DNA of 64,000 nt from Pelagibius sp050043265 (GCA_050043265.1 JBHJIR010000004.1:62001-126000); one strand, 5' to 3'; shown: positions 45,655-54,692, counted from the first letter of the stretch. Notes: generated by a model from the sequence alone, not told the origin. A program made the numbers and translations.

Positions 45655-46530
45655 ATGTCAGCAAACGACGCCGATGCGCCGGGGGCGCGTCCGTGGCTCC
45701 TCATGTCGCCGGCCCTGGCCGCGGTGACCCTGCTGCTGGTCGTCCCGGTCTGCTTCATCGTGGTCTATTCCTTCTGGCTGCGCACCGCCGCCGGCGGCGA
45801 ACAGGTGGGCTTCTTCCTCGACAACTGGGCCGAGGTGCTGACCGACGCTTTCTACCGCGACATCCTGATCCAGACCCTGCGCATCGCCGCCATCTCTACC
45901 GTGCTCTGCATTCTGCTGGGCTACGTCCCCGCGTATTTCATCGCCCGCTCGACCACGCGCCACAAGGCGGTGCTGATCCTGCTGCTGATGCTGCCGTTCT
46001 GGATCAGCTACATCATCCGCACCATGTCATGGATCAACATCCTGGGGGTCAGCGGCGCCCTGAACGTCTTTCTGCTGTGGACCGGCATCATCAGCGAGCC
46101 GCTGCAGATCCTCTACAACGAGGGCACGGTGATCCTGGGGCTGGTGCACTTTCTGCTGCCCTTCATGATCCTTAACATCTACGTCAGCCTGGACGGCATA
46201 GACCCCAACCTGACGGACGCGGCGCGCTCGCTGGGCTGCACCGCCTGGCAGGCCTTCCGGGAAGTGACCCTGCCGCTCTCGGTGCCAGGGCTCGCCGCCG
46301 GCAGCCTGCTGTGCTTCGTCCTGGGCGCCGGCACCTACATCACGCCGATGATCCTGGGCGGCCCCCGCGACGCCATGTTCGCCAACCTGGTGTTCGAGGC
46401 GATCATCACCCAGCTCAACTGGCCGCTCGGCTCGGCCCTGTCGCTGGCCCTGCTGGCCGTCCTCGGCGCGGTGGTGATGCTCTACACCCGCTATGCCGGC
46501 ATCAACCAGCTGGCCAAGAGCTTCCGATGA
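45655..46530 (+). CDS. Pot-type ABC permease (PotB-like)
   Basis: A 291-residue permease with six helices: PALAAVTLLLVVPVCFIVVYSF, then the PotB-type MLPFWISYIIRTMSWINILG and EAA loop DAARSLGCTAWQAFREVTLPLSVPG. ATG 45655 follows AAGGGA. Its stop overlaps the potC-like start (ATGA). The family carries spermidine/putrescine and related amines or amino-acid-like compounds. Confidence 0.92.
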   Translation: MSANDADAPGARPWLLMSPALAAVTLLLVVPVCFIVVYSFWLRTAAGGEQVGFFLDNWAEVLTDAFYRDILIQTLRIAAISTVLCILLGYVPAYFIARSTTRHKAVLILLLMLPFWISYIIRTMSWINILGVSGALNVFLLWTGIISEPLQILYNEGTVILGLVHFLLPFMILNIYVSLDGIDPNLTDAARSLGCTAWQAFREVTLPLSVPGLAAGSLLCFVLGAGTYITPMILGGPRDAMFANLVFEAIITQLNWPLGSALSLALLAVLGAVVMLYTRYAGINQLAKSFR

Positions 46531-47333
46531 GCATGGTGTTGCAACTTTTCAGCGGCTGGAGCCTGATCCGCGCCTTCACGGTGCTGGTCTACCTCTTCAT
46601 GTTCCTGCCGGTCGCCGTGGTGGTGCTGCTGGCCTTCAACGCCAACCAGTTCGGCAGCTTCCCCATGGAGGGCCTCAGCCTGCGCTGGTTCGTCGCGCTG
46701 TGGCACAACGACGCCATCGTGCGCGCCTTCAAGACCTCGGTGCTCCTCGGGTCGCTGACGGCGGTGGTCTCGACCACCATCGGCGTCATGGCGAGCCTCG
46801 CCCTGGTACGTTTCGACTTCCGCGGCAAGGGCCTGATCACCACCGCGATGATCGCACCGATCCTGGTGCCGGAGGTGGTGCTGGCGGTGGCGCTGCTGCT
46901 GTTCCTGCGCTGGCTGGAGATGCCCAAGAGCTTCCCGCTGCTGTTGCTCGGCCACGTCATCTTCACCCTGCCCTTCGTGGTGCTGATCGTGCAGGCGCGC
47001 CTCGTCGCCGTGCGCCGCGAATACGAGGAGGCGGCCATGAGCCTGGGCGCCAACGCCTTCCACACCTTCCGCGAGGTGACCCTGCCGCTGATCATGCCGG
47101 CGGTCTTTGCCGGGGTCATCTTCGCCTTCACGATTTCCTTCGACGACGTCACCGGCACCCTGTTCTGGAAGCCGGGCGGCGTCGAAACGGTGCCGACCCA
47201 GATCTTTGCCATGCTGCGCAACTCGATCAGCCCGGAAATCAACGCGCTGGGTGCGGTGATGGTGGTGATCACCGTTGCCGTGCCGCTTATCGGCGCGGCG
47301 CTGGCCCGCCGCATGGCCGCGGCATTGAAATAG
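46527..47333 (+). CDS. Pot-type ABC permease (PotC-like)
   Basis: A 268-residue permease: LFMFLPVAVVVLLAFN, FKTSVLLGSLTAVVSTTIGVMASLALVRFDFRG and EAA loop EAAMSLGANAFHTFREVTLPLIMPA followed by SFDDVTGTLFW. The ATG at 46527 overlaps the potB-like stop; a longer in-frame extension upstream is the shadow of potB. Forms the channel with the preceding permease. Confidence 0.93.
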   Translation: MSMVLQLFSGWSLIRAFTVLVYLFMFLPVAVVVLLAFNANQFGSFPMEGLSLRWFVALWHNDAIVRAFKTSVLLGSLTAVVSTTIGVMASLALVRFDFRGKGLITTAMIAPILVPEVVLAVALLLFLRWLEMPKSFPLLLLGHVIFTLPFVVLIVQARLVAVRREYEEAAMSLGANAFHTFREVTLPLIMPAVFAGVIFAFTISFDDVTGTLFWKPGGVETVPTQIFAMLRNSISPEINALGAVMVVITVAVPLIGAALARRMAAALK

Positions 47334-47381
47334 ACAATCAGCCAATGAACACGAACATCAAACCAGGGAAAGGTATGGGAG

Positions 47382-48536
47382 ATGGATGAAACCACTCGCT
47401 ATCAACGACTGCTCGAACGATTCCGCAACGGCGACCTCGACCGCCGCACGTTTCTGACACTGCTGGGGGCCGCCAGCCTGACCGCCGGCCTGACCGGCGG
47501 CCCGCTGAAGGGCCTGCAGCGCCAGGCCTTCGCCGCGACGCCCGACAGCGTGCGCTTCGACGGCTGGGGCGGCGTCGTCTCGGAGGCCTTCCGCAAGCAC
47601 GCCTTCGACCCCTACACCGCCAAGACCGGCATCACGGTGATCGACGGCACCTTCGCCAGCGGCGACGAGTACCTGAACCGCGTGAAGGCCGGCCAGGAAG
47701 GCGAATACAACATCTTCCACGCCTCGGGCGTGTTCGATTACGCCCGCTACGTGAACCTGGGCTACGACGTGGTCCTGAACGAGGACAACATCCCGAACCT
47801 GAAGTACGTCATGACGGCGCTGATGGAGCCCTTCCGCAAGGTCACCGGCGGCAAGCTGTCGGCCGCGCCCTACGACTACGGCACCACGGGCCTGGCCTAC
47901 AACACCGACAAGATCTCCAAGGAGGAGATGGCGGAAAAAGGCGCCAAGATCCTGGTCGATCCCAAGTACAAGGGTAAGATCGGCGGCTGGGGCGACTGGC
48001 GCACGCGGATCTGGTACGGCGCCCTGGCGACCGACCAGAACCCCAACGACATCAAGGATATGGATGCCGTATGGGACGCCATCCGCGCGCACCGCGACCT
48101 CGCGCTGAAGTATTGGGGCTCCGGTGCCGAGCTGATGAGCCTGCTGGCCGAAGGCGAGATCTATGTGACAGAAGGTTGGTCCGGGCGCATCGCGGCGCTG
48201 CAGCAGCAGGGCCATCCGATCGCCTACTACGACGCCCCGGGCAGCTACGCCTGGCAGGAATGCCTGATGGTGCTGAAGGGCAGCCCGCTGGAAGCCTGCG
48301 AGGAACTGCTGAACTTCATGCTGGAGCCGGACGTCTCCATCGCCGTCGCCGAGGGGCAGAACTACCCGCCGGCGCTCGACCCGACCAAGGTCGATCTCGG
48401 TGAGAAGATCCCGACCCTGCCGGCCTTCGATCCGACCGGCAAGCTGACCAACCTGACCTTCGCCGATCCGGCCTACTGGAACGGCCACGAAGCCGAATGG
48501 TCGACGACCTTCGGCCGCGTGCAGAAAGGCTATTGA
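47382..48536 (+). CDS. Pot-type substrate-binding protein with Tat-like leader
   Basis: A 384-residue extracytoplasmic binding protein (PotD/SBP_bac_8 class). The N-terminus has a DRRTFLTLLGAASLTAGL twin-arginine-type leader ending near QAFAA. Mature features: VRFDGWGGVVSEAFRKHAFDPYTAKTGI, AAPYDYGTTGLAYNTDKI, GGWGDWRTRIWYGALA and the late ECLMVLKGSPLEACEELLNFML. A 130-bp palindromic repeat separates it from the ATPase gene. It is presumably the specificity determinant for the amine/amino acid handled by the downstream enzymes. Confidence 0.9.
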   Translation: MDETTRYQRLLERFRNGDLDRRTFLTLLGAASLTAGLTGGPLKGLQRQAFAATPDSVRFDGWGGVVSEAFRKHAFDPYTAKTGITVIDGTFASGDEYLNRVKAGQEGEYNIFHASGVFDYARYVNLGYDVVLNEDNIPNLKYVMTALMEPFRKVTGGKLSAAPYDYGTTGLAYNTDKISKEEMAEKGAKILVDPKYKGKIGGWGDWRTRIWYGALATDQNPNDIKDMDAVWDAIRAHRDLALKYWGSGAELMSLLAEGEIYVTEGWSGRIAALQQQGHPIAYYDAPGSYAWQECLMVLKGSPLEACEELLNFMLEPDVSIAVAEGQNYPPALDPTKVDLGEKIPTLPAFDPTGKLTNLTFADPAYWNGHEAEWSTTFGRVQKGY

Positions 48537-48548
48537 GGAAAAGCACAC

Positions 48549-48678
48549 TGTCGTCCCGGGGCTTGTCCCCGGGACCCATTGGCGTCAGCGTGAAGTATGC
48601 CCTGCGAGATTTGCATCCTAACCAGCCACCGATGGCGCGCTTCGACCATGGGTCCCGGCAACAAGTGCCGGGACGACA
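48549..48678. repeat. 130-bp palindromic repeat element inside the operon
   Basis: The element is bounded by perfect 11-bp inverted ends TGTCGTCCCGG (48549-48559) and CCGGGACGACA (48668-48678). Each end holds its own hairpin: CCCGGGG-CTTGT-CCCCGGG on the left and GTCCCGGCA-ACAAG-TGCCGGGAC on the right, next to the words GGGACCCAT and ATGGGTCCC in opposite orientation. Such paired GTCGTCCC... palindromes resemble the short interspersed repeats common in alphaproteobacteria. No open frame. Confidence 0.8.
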
Positions 48679-48757
48679 CCCTTGGCGGGGCAACCGCTGG
48701 TGGCCATTGCCTGAGGGGTGTCAGCACAGCCACCCTCCCAGGCCGGAGATTTGATCA

Positions 48758-49867
48758 ATGAGTGATGGCAAGCCGGTCGTCGAACTGCGCGAGGTGGCGA
48801 AGCGCTACGGCAGCTTCACCGCGGTGCAGCCGATGGACCTCAGTGTCGATCCCGGCGCCTTCGTCACCCTGCTGGGCCCGTCGGGCTGCGGCAAGACCAC
48901 GACCCTGCGCATGGTCGCCGGCCTCGCCGCGCCCAGCGCCGGTGACATCCTGATCAAGGGCGCGCGCGTGAACGACGTGCCGATCCACAAGCGCAACCTG
49001 GGCATCGTGTTCCAGAACTACGCGCTGTTTCCCCACAAGACCGTGTTCGACAACGTCGCCTTCGGCCTGAAGTACCGCAAGGTGGCGAAGGCCGACATTT
49101 CCGGGCGGGTCGCCCGCGCGCTGGACCTGGTCCGGCTGCCGCAGATGGCCGACCGCTTCCCCAACCAGCTTTCCGGCGGCCAGCAGCAGCGTATCGCCCT
49201 GGCCCGCGCCATCGTCGTCGAACCCGACGTGCTGCTGCTCGACGAGCCGCTGTCGGCGCTGGACGCCAACCTGCGCGAGGAGATGCGCGTCGAGCTGAAG
49301 AAAATCCAGCATCAGCTCGGCATCACCACCCTGTTCGTCACCCACGACCAGTCGGAGGCCCTGGCGATGTCCGACAAGATCATCGTCATGAACCAGGGCC
49401 GCATCGAACAGGCCGCCTCCCCGGAGGAAATCTATACCCGGCCGGCCTCCGAGTTCGTCGCCCGCTTCCTCGGCAACTCCAACCTGCTGGACGGCTGCGT
49501 CCTGGGACGCACCGGCGGCCGCCTGAGACTTGCAGTGCCCGACCTCGGCGAGGTGCTGGCCGACCCGGAGGGGGTGGCGCCCGGCGCGCCCGAGCCGCGC
49601 GACGGCGATGCCCTGCGCCTGGTGATCCGTGCCGAAAAGCTGCAGCTTACCAACGGTGCGGGCGCAGACGATACCGACTCGACCCGACTTGCCGGGCGCA
49701 TCGAGGCTGTCGATTATCAGGGGCAAGCGGCCCGCTACTTCGTCACTGTCGGCGGCCACAGCCTGCAGGCGATCAACGCCATCGACCAACGGCCCTTCGC
49801 CCAGGGCGACGACGTTTCGGTCCGGCTGCGGGCGCGCGATATCGTGCTGCTGCCGCACCCGCAGTAA
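48758..49867 (+). CDS. Pot-type ABC ATP-binding protein (PotA-like)
   Basis: A 369-residue ATPase with Walker A GPSGCGKTT, Q loop FQNYALFPHKTVFDNV, signature LSGGQQQRIALARAIV, Walker B LLLDEPLSALDANL and a C-terminal TOBE domain. ATG 48758 follows GGAG. Although 221 bases separate it from the binding-protein gene (largely the palindromic repeat), it is the only ATPase of the operon. The aminotransferase gene follows after 21 bases. Confidence 0.93.
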   Translation: MSDGKPVVELREVAKRYGSFTAVQPMDLSVDPGAFVTLLGPSGCGKTTTLRMVAGLAAPSAGDILIKGARVNDVPIHKRNLGIVFQNYALFPHKTVFDNVAFGLKYRKVAKADISGRVARALDLVRLPQMADRFPNQLSGGQQQRIALARAIVVEPDVLLLDEPLSALDANLREEMRVELKKIQHQLGITTLFVTHDQSEALAMSDKIIVMNQGRIEQAASPEEIYTRPASEFVARFLGNSNLLDGCVLGRTGGRLRLAVPDLGEVLADPEGVAPGAPEPRDGDALRLVIRAEKLQLTNGAGADDTDSTRLAGRIEAVDYQGQAARYFVTVGGHSLQAINAIDQRPFAQGDDVSVRLRARDIVLLPHPQ

Positions 49868-49888
49868 CCCCTTTCAGAGACAACCGCC

Positions 49889-51268
49889 ATGACCGTGAGC
49901 ACCGCAACCGCCGCTGAAACGCGCGAGCCGTCGAACCTCTTCTATCAGACCCGCAGCCGCCGGCCGCTGGTCGCCCGCGCCGAGGGCATCTATTTCTGGG
50001 ACCGCGGCGGCAAGCGCTACATCGACGGCTCCAGCGGCGCCATGGTCGCCAACATCGGCCACAGCAATCCGCGCGTCCTGGCCGCCATGCGCCGCCAGAT
50101 GGATGAGGCGACCTTCGCCTACCGCCTGCACTTCGAGAACGAGGCGGCGGAGACTCTTGCACGGCGGATCGCTAAACGCATGCCGGCGCAGCTGGACCGG
50201 GTGTTCTTCGTCTCCGGCGGGTCCGAGGCCGTTGAGTCCTGCCTGAAGCTGGCACGGCAGTACGCCATCGCCGCGGGCCAGGGCAGCCGTTACAAGATCA
50301 TCTCGCGCTATCCCTCCTACCACGGCGCCACCCTGGGCGCCCTGGCGCTGACCGGCTACGCGCCGATGACCGCGCCCTTCGCGCCGATGATGCGCGAGAT
50401 GCCGAAGATCCCGGCGCCGACCTGCTACCTCGACCACGATGACCTGGATTGGAACGCCCGCGGCCTGCGCTATGCCGAACTGCTGCGCGACGAGATCCGC
50501 CGCCAGGGGCCGGAGACCGTGCTGGCCTTCATCATGGAGCCGGTCGGCGGCGCCTCTACCGGCGCGCTGGTCGCCCCCGACAGCTACTACGCCCGCATCC
50601 GCGAGATCTGCGACGAGTACGGCATCCTGCTGATCCTCGACGAGGTGATGAGCGGCGTCGGGCGCACCGGCCGCTTCCTGGCCGCCGAGCACTGGGACCT
50701 GCGCCCCGACATCGTCGCCATGTCCAAGGGCTTCGCTGCCGGCTATGCGCCGCTGGGGGCCATGGTGGCCGACCGCCGCCTGGTCGAACCCGTTCTGGAC
50801 AAGGGCGGTTTCATCCACGGCTACACCTACGCCGGAAACCCGCTGGCCTGCGCCGCGGGTCTGGCCGTGCTGGACGAGATCGAAACCGACGACCTGATGG
50901 GCAACGCCGCGCGCATGGGGGCCCTGCTGAAGCTCAGGCTGGCCGAGCTGATGGAGCGTTTCCCCTTCATCGGCGACGTGCGCGGCCTCGGCCTGCTACT
51001 GGCCTTCGAGCTGGTTGCCGACCGCGCCTCGATGCAGCCGCTGCCCAAGGAGCTGAACGCCTATAACCGCCTGGTCGACATCGCCTACGACAAAGGCCTG
51101 ATCATCTATTCGCGGCGCACCCGCGGCGGGTTGGACGGCGACCACTTCCTGGTCTGCCCGCCGATGATCGTCACGGAAGCGCAGATCGGCGAGATCATGG
51201 CGCTGCTGACCGACAGTCTCACCGCCTTCGCCGCCGAAGCCGGCCTGCCCCAATCCGGGGGTGCGTAA
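49889..51268 (+). CDS. class III PLP aminotransferase
   Basis: A 459-residue omega-type aminotransferase: substrate region YRLHFENEAAETLAR, PLP-phosphate motif FVSGGSEAVESCLKLARQY, Asp of ILLILDEVMSGVGRTG and Lys280 in AMSKGFAAGYAPLGAM. Class III enzymes of this kind transaminate terminal amines, diamines or beta-amino acids. Next to a BKACE gene, the simplest reading is conversion of a beta-amino acid to a beta-keto acid, or of an omega-amine to an aldehyde. CAGAGACA-type RBS; 8 bases before the BKACE gene. Confidence 0.92.
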   Translation: MTVSTATAAETREPSNLFYQTRSRRPLVARAEGIYFWDRGGKRYIDGSSGAMVANIGHSNPRVLAAMRRQMDEATFAYRLHFENEAAETLARRIAKRMPAQLDRVFFVSGGSEAVESCLKLARQYAIAAGQGSRYKIISRYPSYHGATLGALALTGYAPMTAPFAPMMREMPKIPAPTCYLDHDDLDWNARGLRYAELLRDEIRRQGPETVLAFIMEPVGGASTGALVAPDSYYARIREICDEYGILLILDEVMSGVGRTGRFLAAEHWDLRPDIVAMSKGFAAGYAPLGAMVADRRLVEPVLDKGGFIHGYTYAGNPLACAAGLAVLDEIETDDLMGNAARMGALLKLRLAELMERFPFIGDVRGLGLLLAFELVADRASMQPLPKELNAYNRLVDIAYDKGLIIYSRRTRGGLDGDHFLVCPPMIVTEAQIGEIMALLTDSLTAFAAEAGLPQSGGA

Positions 51269-51276
51269 GCAAGGTC

Positions 51277-52209
51277 ATGGCCTCCAACAAAGTCATCATC
51301 ACCTGCGCGGTCACCGGCTCCATCCACACCCCGACCATGAGCCCGCACCTGCCGGTCACCGCCGACGAGATCGCCGAACAGGCCGGCGCCGCCGCCGAGG
51401 CCGGCGCGGCGATCCTCCACCTCCACGCGCGCAACCCCGGGAACGGCAAGCCCTCGGCCGACCCCGCCGACTTCATGGCCTTCCTGCCGCGCATCAAGCA
51501 GTCCTGCGATGCGGTGGTGAACATCACCACCGGCGGCAGCGCGCAGATGACCCTGGACGAGCGCCTCGCCGCGCCACTGCAGGCCCAGCCGGAGATGTGC
51601 TCGCTGAACATGGGCTCGATGAACTTCGGCACCTTCCCGCTGGCGCGGCGCTACAAGGAGTGGAAACACGACTGGGAGCCGGGCTTCCTGGCGGCCTCCA
51701 AGGATGCCATCTTCAAGAACACCTTCACCGACATCGAGAGCGTGCTGGAACGCCTGGGCGAAGGCTGCGGCACCCGCTTCGAGTTCGAATGCTACGACAC
51801 CGGCCACATCCAGACCGTCGCCTTCTACCTGGCCGAGGGCCTCATCAAGGCGCCGATCTTCCTGCAGTTCGTGCTCGGCGTGCTGGGCGGCATCGACGCG
51901 GCGCCGGAGCAGCTCATGCACATGAAGGCGACGGCGGACCGCCTGCTGGGCGACGCCTACCGCTTCTCCGTGCTGGCCGCCGGGCGTCACCAGATGCCGC
52001 TGGGCACCCTGGGCGTCATCCTGGGCGGCAACGTGCGCGTCGGCCTGGAAGACAGTCTCAGCATTGGACGCGGCGAACTGGCCGAAAGCAATGCCCAGCA
52101 GGTTGCCAAGATCCGCCGCATCGTCGAGGAACTGGGCCACGAGATCGCCCGGCCGGACGAGGTGCGCGAGACGCTGGCCCTCAAGGGCGGCGACCGGGTG
52201 GCCTTCTGA
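51277..52209 (+). CDS. beta-keto acid cleavage enzyme (BKACE, DUF849 family)
   Basis: A 310-residue zinc enzyme of the BKACE/3-keto-5-aminohexanoate cleavage family. It opens KVIITCAVTGSIHTPTMSP and has the metal motif AAILHLHARNP (two His), NITTGGSAQMTLDERL, and the conserved Glu in GGNVRVGLEDSL. BKACEs react a beta-keto acid with acetyl-CoA to give acetoacetate and a new acyl-CoA. The substrate chain varies widely across the family and cannot be assigned here. Its stop overlaps the GNAT start (TGATG). Confidence 0.93.
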   Translation: MASNKVIITCAVTGSIHTPTMSPHLPVTADEIAEQAGAAAEAGAAILHLHARNPGNGKPSADPADFMAFLPRIKQSCDAVVNITTGGSAQMTLDERLAAPLQAQPEMCSLNMGSMNFGTFPLARRYKEWKHDWEPGFLAASKDAIFKNTFTDIESVLERLGEGCGTRFEFECYDTGHIQTVAFYLAEGLIKAPIFLQFVLGVLGGIDAAPEQLMHMKATADRLLGDAYRFSVLAAGRHQMPLGTLGVILGGNVRVGLEDSLSIGRGELAESNAQQVAKIRRIVEELGHEIARPDEVRETLALKGGDRVAF

Positions 52210-52712
52210 TGGCCCATGACATCACCGTTCGGCTGGCCGGGCGCGACGATGCCCCGGCGGTCTACGGGCTGATCGTCGACCTGGCCCGCGCCCGCGATGC
52301 GATGCACAAGGTGACCTCCCGCGTCGAGGACATCGCCCGCGACGGCTTCGGCGACGATCCTGCCTTCGAGGCGCTGATCGCCGAGCTGGACGGCAAGCCC
52401 GTCGGCCTTTGCCTGTTCTTCGGCAGCTATTCCACCTGGCGGGGCCAGCGCGGCATCTACGTTCAGGACCTGATCGTCGCCGACAGCGCGCGCAGCCTGG
52501 GCGTCGGTCAACGGCTGCTCGCCGCGATGGCCGCCCTTGCCCGGGCCCGCGGCGCGGGCTACCTGCGCCTCTCGGTCGATGACGACAACATCCGCGCGCA
52601 GACCTTCTACCGGCGCTGCGGTTTCCGCCACTCGGAACCGGAACAGATCTACGTGCTGGACGAGGACGATTTCGCAGCGCTGGCGGACAGCGTGAAGGAG
52701 ACGCAAGCATGA
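52209..52712 (+). CDS. GNAT-family N-acetyltransferase
   Basis: A 167-residue acetyltransferase of the spermidine/diamine-acetyltransferase-like GNAT group: substrate region YGLIVDLARARDAMHKVT, then LCLFFGSYSTWRGQRGIYVQDLIV, the acetyl-CoA loop LGVGQRLLAAMAALARARG and NIRAQTFYRRCGF. SAT-type members share the FFxxYSTWxGxxGIYxEDLxV pattern, close to what is seen. It probably acetylates an amine of the pathway. Coupled to genes on both sides (TGATG and ATGA overlaps). Confidence 0.9.
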   Translation: MAHDITVRLAGRDDAPAVYGLIVDLARARDAMHKVTSRVEDIARDGFGDDPAFEALIAELDGKPVGLCLFFGSYSTWRGQRGIYVQDLIVADSARSLGVGQRLLAAMAALARARGAGYLRLSVDDDNIRAQTFYRRCGFRHSEPEQIYVLDEDDFAALADSVKETQA

Positions 52713-53734
52713 AGGTGTTCTGCGCCGCAGAACGGCAGAAGGTTCACTACCCCAAAAGCTTCCTGGTGAACGGCGCCCCGCAGCCCAACCCGGAAGTGCC
52801 GGGACGCGTCGACGCCCTGCTCGCCGCCGCCAGGGCCGGCGGCCACGACATCGCCGAACCGGCGGACCACGGCCTCGGCCCCATCGCCGCCGTACACACG
52901 CCGGAGTACGTCGCCTTCCTGCAACGCATCTACGAACGCTGGGCACGCATCCCCGGCGCCTCGGCCGAGGGCATTCCCAACATTCACCCGGACCGCCGCG
53001 GCGCCAGCTATCCGCTCTCCGCCGTCGGCCAGGCCGGCTACCACATGGCCGACACCGCCTGCCCCATCGGCCCGGACTCCTGGGAGTCGATCCGCTGGAG
53101 TGCCAACACCGCGGCTTCCACCGCGCAGTCCGTCCGCGACGGCGCGCGGTCGGCCTATGCGCTGTGCCGCCCGCCGGGGCATCACGCCTTCGCCGACCTG
53201 GCCGGCGGCTTCTGCTTCGTGAACAACACCGCCGTCGCCGCTACGATGCTGCGACAAAAGTACGACCGCGTCGCCATCGTCGACGTCGACCTGCACCACG
53301 GCAACGGCACCCAAGGGATCTTCTATGAACGCCCCGACGTGCTGACCGTGTCGATCCATGCCGATCCGATCCGCTTCTACCCGTTCTTCTGGGGCCATGC
53401 TCACGAGCGCGGCGAAGGGGCCGGCCTCGGCTATAACCTGAACCTGCCGCTGCCGCGCGGCTCCCAGGACGACGCCTTCCTGGCCGCCCTCGACCGCGGC
53501 CTGGCGGCAGTCACTGCCTTCGCCCCCGGCGCCCTGGTGGTGGCCCTCGGCCTCGACGCTTTTGAAGGCGACCCCTTCGGCGGCCTCGCCGTCTCGACCC
53601 CCGGTTTCGGGGAAATCGGCACGCGCCTCGCCGCCCTCGGCCTGCCCACCGCGATCATCCAGGAAGGCGGCTACCTCTGCGACGCCCTGGGCGACAACCT
53701 GAAGAGCTTCCTGGCGGGGTTCGAGGCGGGCTGA
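52709..53734 (+). CDS. acetylpolyamine amidohydrolase-like deacetylase (HDAC family)
   Basis: A 341-residue class II histone-deacetylase-fold enzyme whose length matches bacterial acetylpolyamine amidohydrolases. Catalytic features: RPPGHHA (paired His), DVDLHHGNGTQ (Asp and His zinc ligands), GLDAFEGDPFGG (Asp) and EGGYL (Tyr). It removes acetyl groups from small N-acetyl amines. Its presence in one operon with an acetyltransferase means the pathway either protects an amine by transient acetylation or handles imported acetylated amines. Start overlaps the GNAT stop (ATGA). Confidence 0.92.
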   Translation: MKVFCAAERQKVHYPKSFLVNGAPQPNPEVPGRVDALLAAARAGGHDIAEPADHGLGPIAAVHTPEYVAFLQRIYERWARIPGASAEGIPNIHPDRRGASYPLSAVGQAGYHMADTACPIGPDSWESIRWSANTAASTAQSVRDGARSAYALCRPPGHHAFADLAGGFCFVNNTAVAATMLRQKYDRVAIVDVDLHHGNGTQGIFYERPDVLTVSIHADPIRFYPFFWGHAHERGEGAGLGYNLNLPLPRGSQDDAFLAALDRGLAAVTAFAPGALVVALGLDAFEGDPFGGLAVSTPGFGEIGTRLAALGLPTAIIQEGGYLCDALGDNLKSFLAGFEAG

Positions 53735-53738
53735 GGGC

Positions 53739-53759
53739 CGGACCCGCCGCATGGGTCCG
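53739..53759 (+). terminator. hairpin after the Pot-type operon
   Basis: A perfect 7-bp inverted repeat CGGACCC / GGGTCCG with a 7-base loop 5 bases past the last stop codon, without a T-run. A weak terminator candidate. Confidence 0.4.
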
Positions 53760-53813
53760 TGACGGGCCGAATTCGGGAATCTATACTCGCTGCGAAAACC
53801 ATCAGGCGAGTCG

Positions 53814-54674
53814 ATGTCCAACCGAAAAGTCTCCAAGGCGGCCAAAGTCCCTAAGTCTAAGGCTTCGGCGCCCAAGGCCCCCGAATCCAAAGCCTCGGCA
53901 TCCGACAAGGACTACCGCTTCATGACGGCCCTGGAGCGCGGCCTTTCCGTTCTGCGGATCTTCCCGACCGGCAACCGGCCGCTCGGCAACGCGGAGATCG
54001 CCGCGGCCGTAGGCCTGCCCAAGGCGACGGTGACGCGGATCACCTTCACGCTGACCGAGCTCGGCTACCTGCGCTACGACAAGGAACGGCGAAAATACCA
54101 GTTGGGGCCCGGCGTCCTCTCGCTGGGCTACAACGTGCTGGCCCAGATGGAGATCCGCGATACCGCGCGCCCGATGATGCGTGAGCTGGCCGACTATGCC
54201 GACGCCTCGATCTACCTCGCGGTGCCCGACGGCACCGACATGGTCTATGTCGAGGCCTGCCGGGCGCCGACTTCCATGGTCATCCGCCTGGGCGTCGGCT
54301 CACGGGTGCCGATGGCACAGACCAGCATCGGGCGCGGCTATCTCGCCGCGCTGCCGCCGGCCGAACGCGACAAGCTGATGGAGCGCATCGCCAGGACCTA
54401 TTCCAAGGCCGAGTGGCCGCGCATCCGCAAGGAAGCGCTCGGCGAGATCGCGGCGGCGGAAAAGCGCGGCTACGCCGTCACCATCGGCGGCTGGATCTCC
54501 GAATCCAATTCCGCCGGCTGCGCCATCCGCCGCGGCGACGGCTATCCGGTCTATGCCATCAACGTCGGCGGCCTCGCCTCGCTGGTGAACGAGCAGCGCA
54601 TCCACGACGATCTCGGCCCGCGCCTGGTGAAGCTGGCCCGACAGATCGAAAAGGCCGCCATCTCGCTCGACTGA
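53814..54674 (+). CDS. IclR-family transcriptional regulator
   Basis: A 286-residue IclR-type regulator: HTH about residues 37-95 (ALERGLSVLRIFPTGNRPLGNAEIAAAVGLPKATVTRITFTL) and an IclR effector domain (GSRVPMAQTSIGRGYLAAL, GWISESNSAGCAIRR). The first 34 residues are a Lys/Ala/Ser/Pro-rich tail (KASAPKAPESKASASDK) like that of histone-like DNA-binding tails. It converges on the broken SDR gene; two IclR-like palindromes in the promoter at 58080-58129 are its likely targets. Confidence 0.9.
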   Translation: MSNRKVSKAAKVPKSKASAPKAPESKASASDKDYRFMTALERGLSVLRIFPTGNRPLGNAEIAAAVGLPKATVTRITFTLTELGYLRYDKERRKYQLGPGVLSLGYNVLAQMEIRDTARPMMRELADYADASIYLAVPDGTDMVYVEACRAPTSMVIRLGVGSRVPMAQTSIGRGYLAALPPAERDKLMERIARTYSKAEWPRIRKEALGEIAAAEKRGYAVTIGGWISESNSAGCAIRRGDGYPVYAINVGGLASLVNEQRIHDDLGPRLVKLARQIEKAAISLD

Positions 54675-54692
54675 GCGGCCCTTCCCTTTCCC

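Noticed and set aside
48549..48678. The palindromic element as an ordinary Rho-independent terminator pair.
   Set aside because: No T-run follows either hairpin, and the exact inverted 11-bp ends fit a repeat element better.
51261..52208. An extended N-terminus for the GNAT gene.
   Set aside because: The upstream part is an out-of-frame reading of the BKACE gene; the TGATG overlap fixes the start at 52209.
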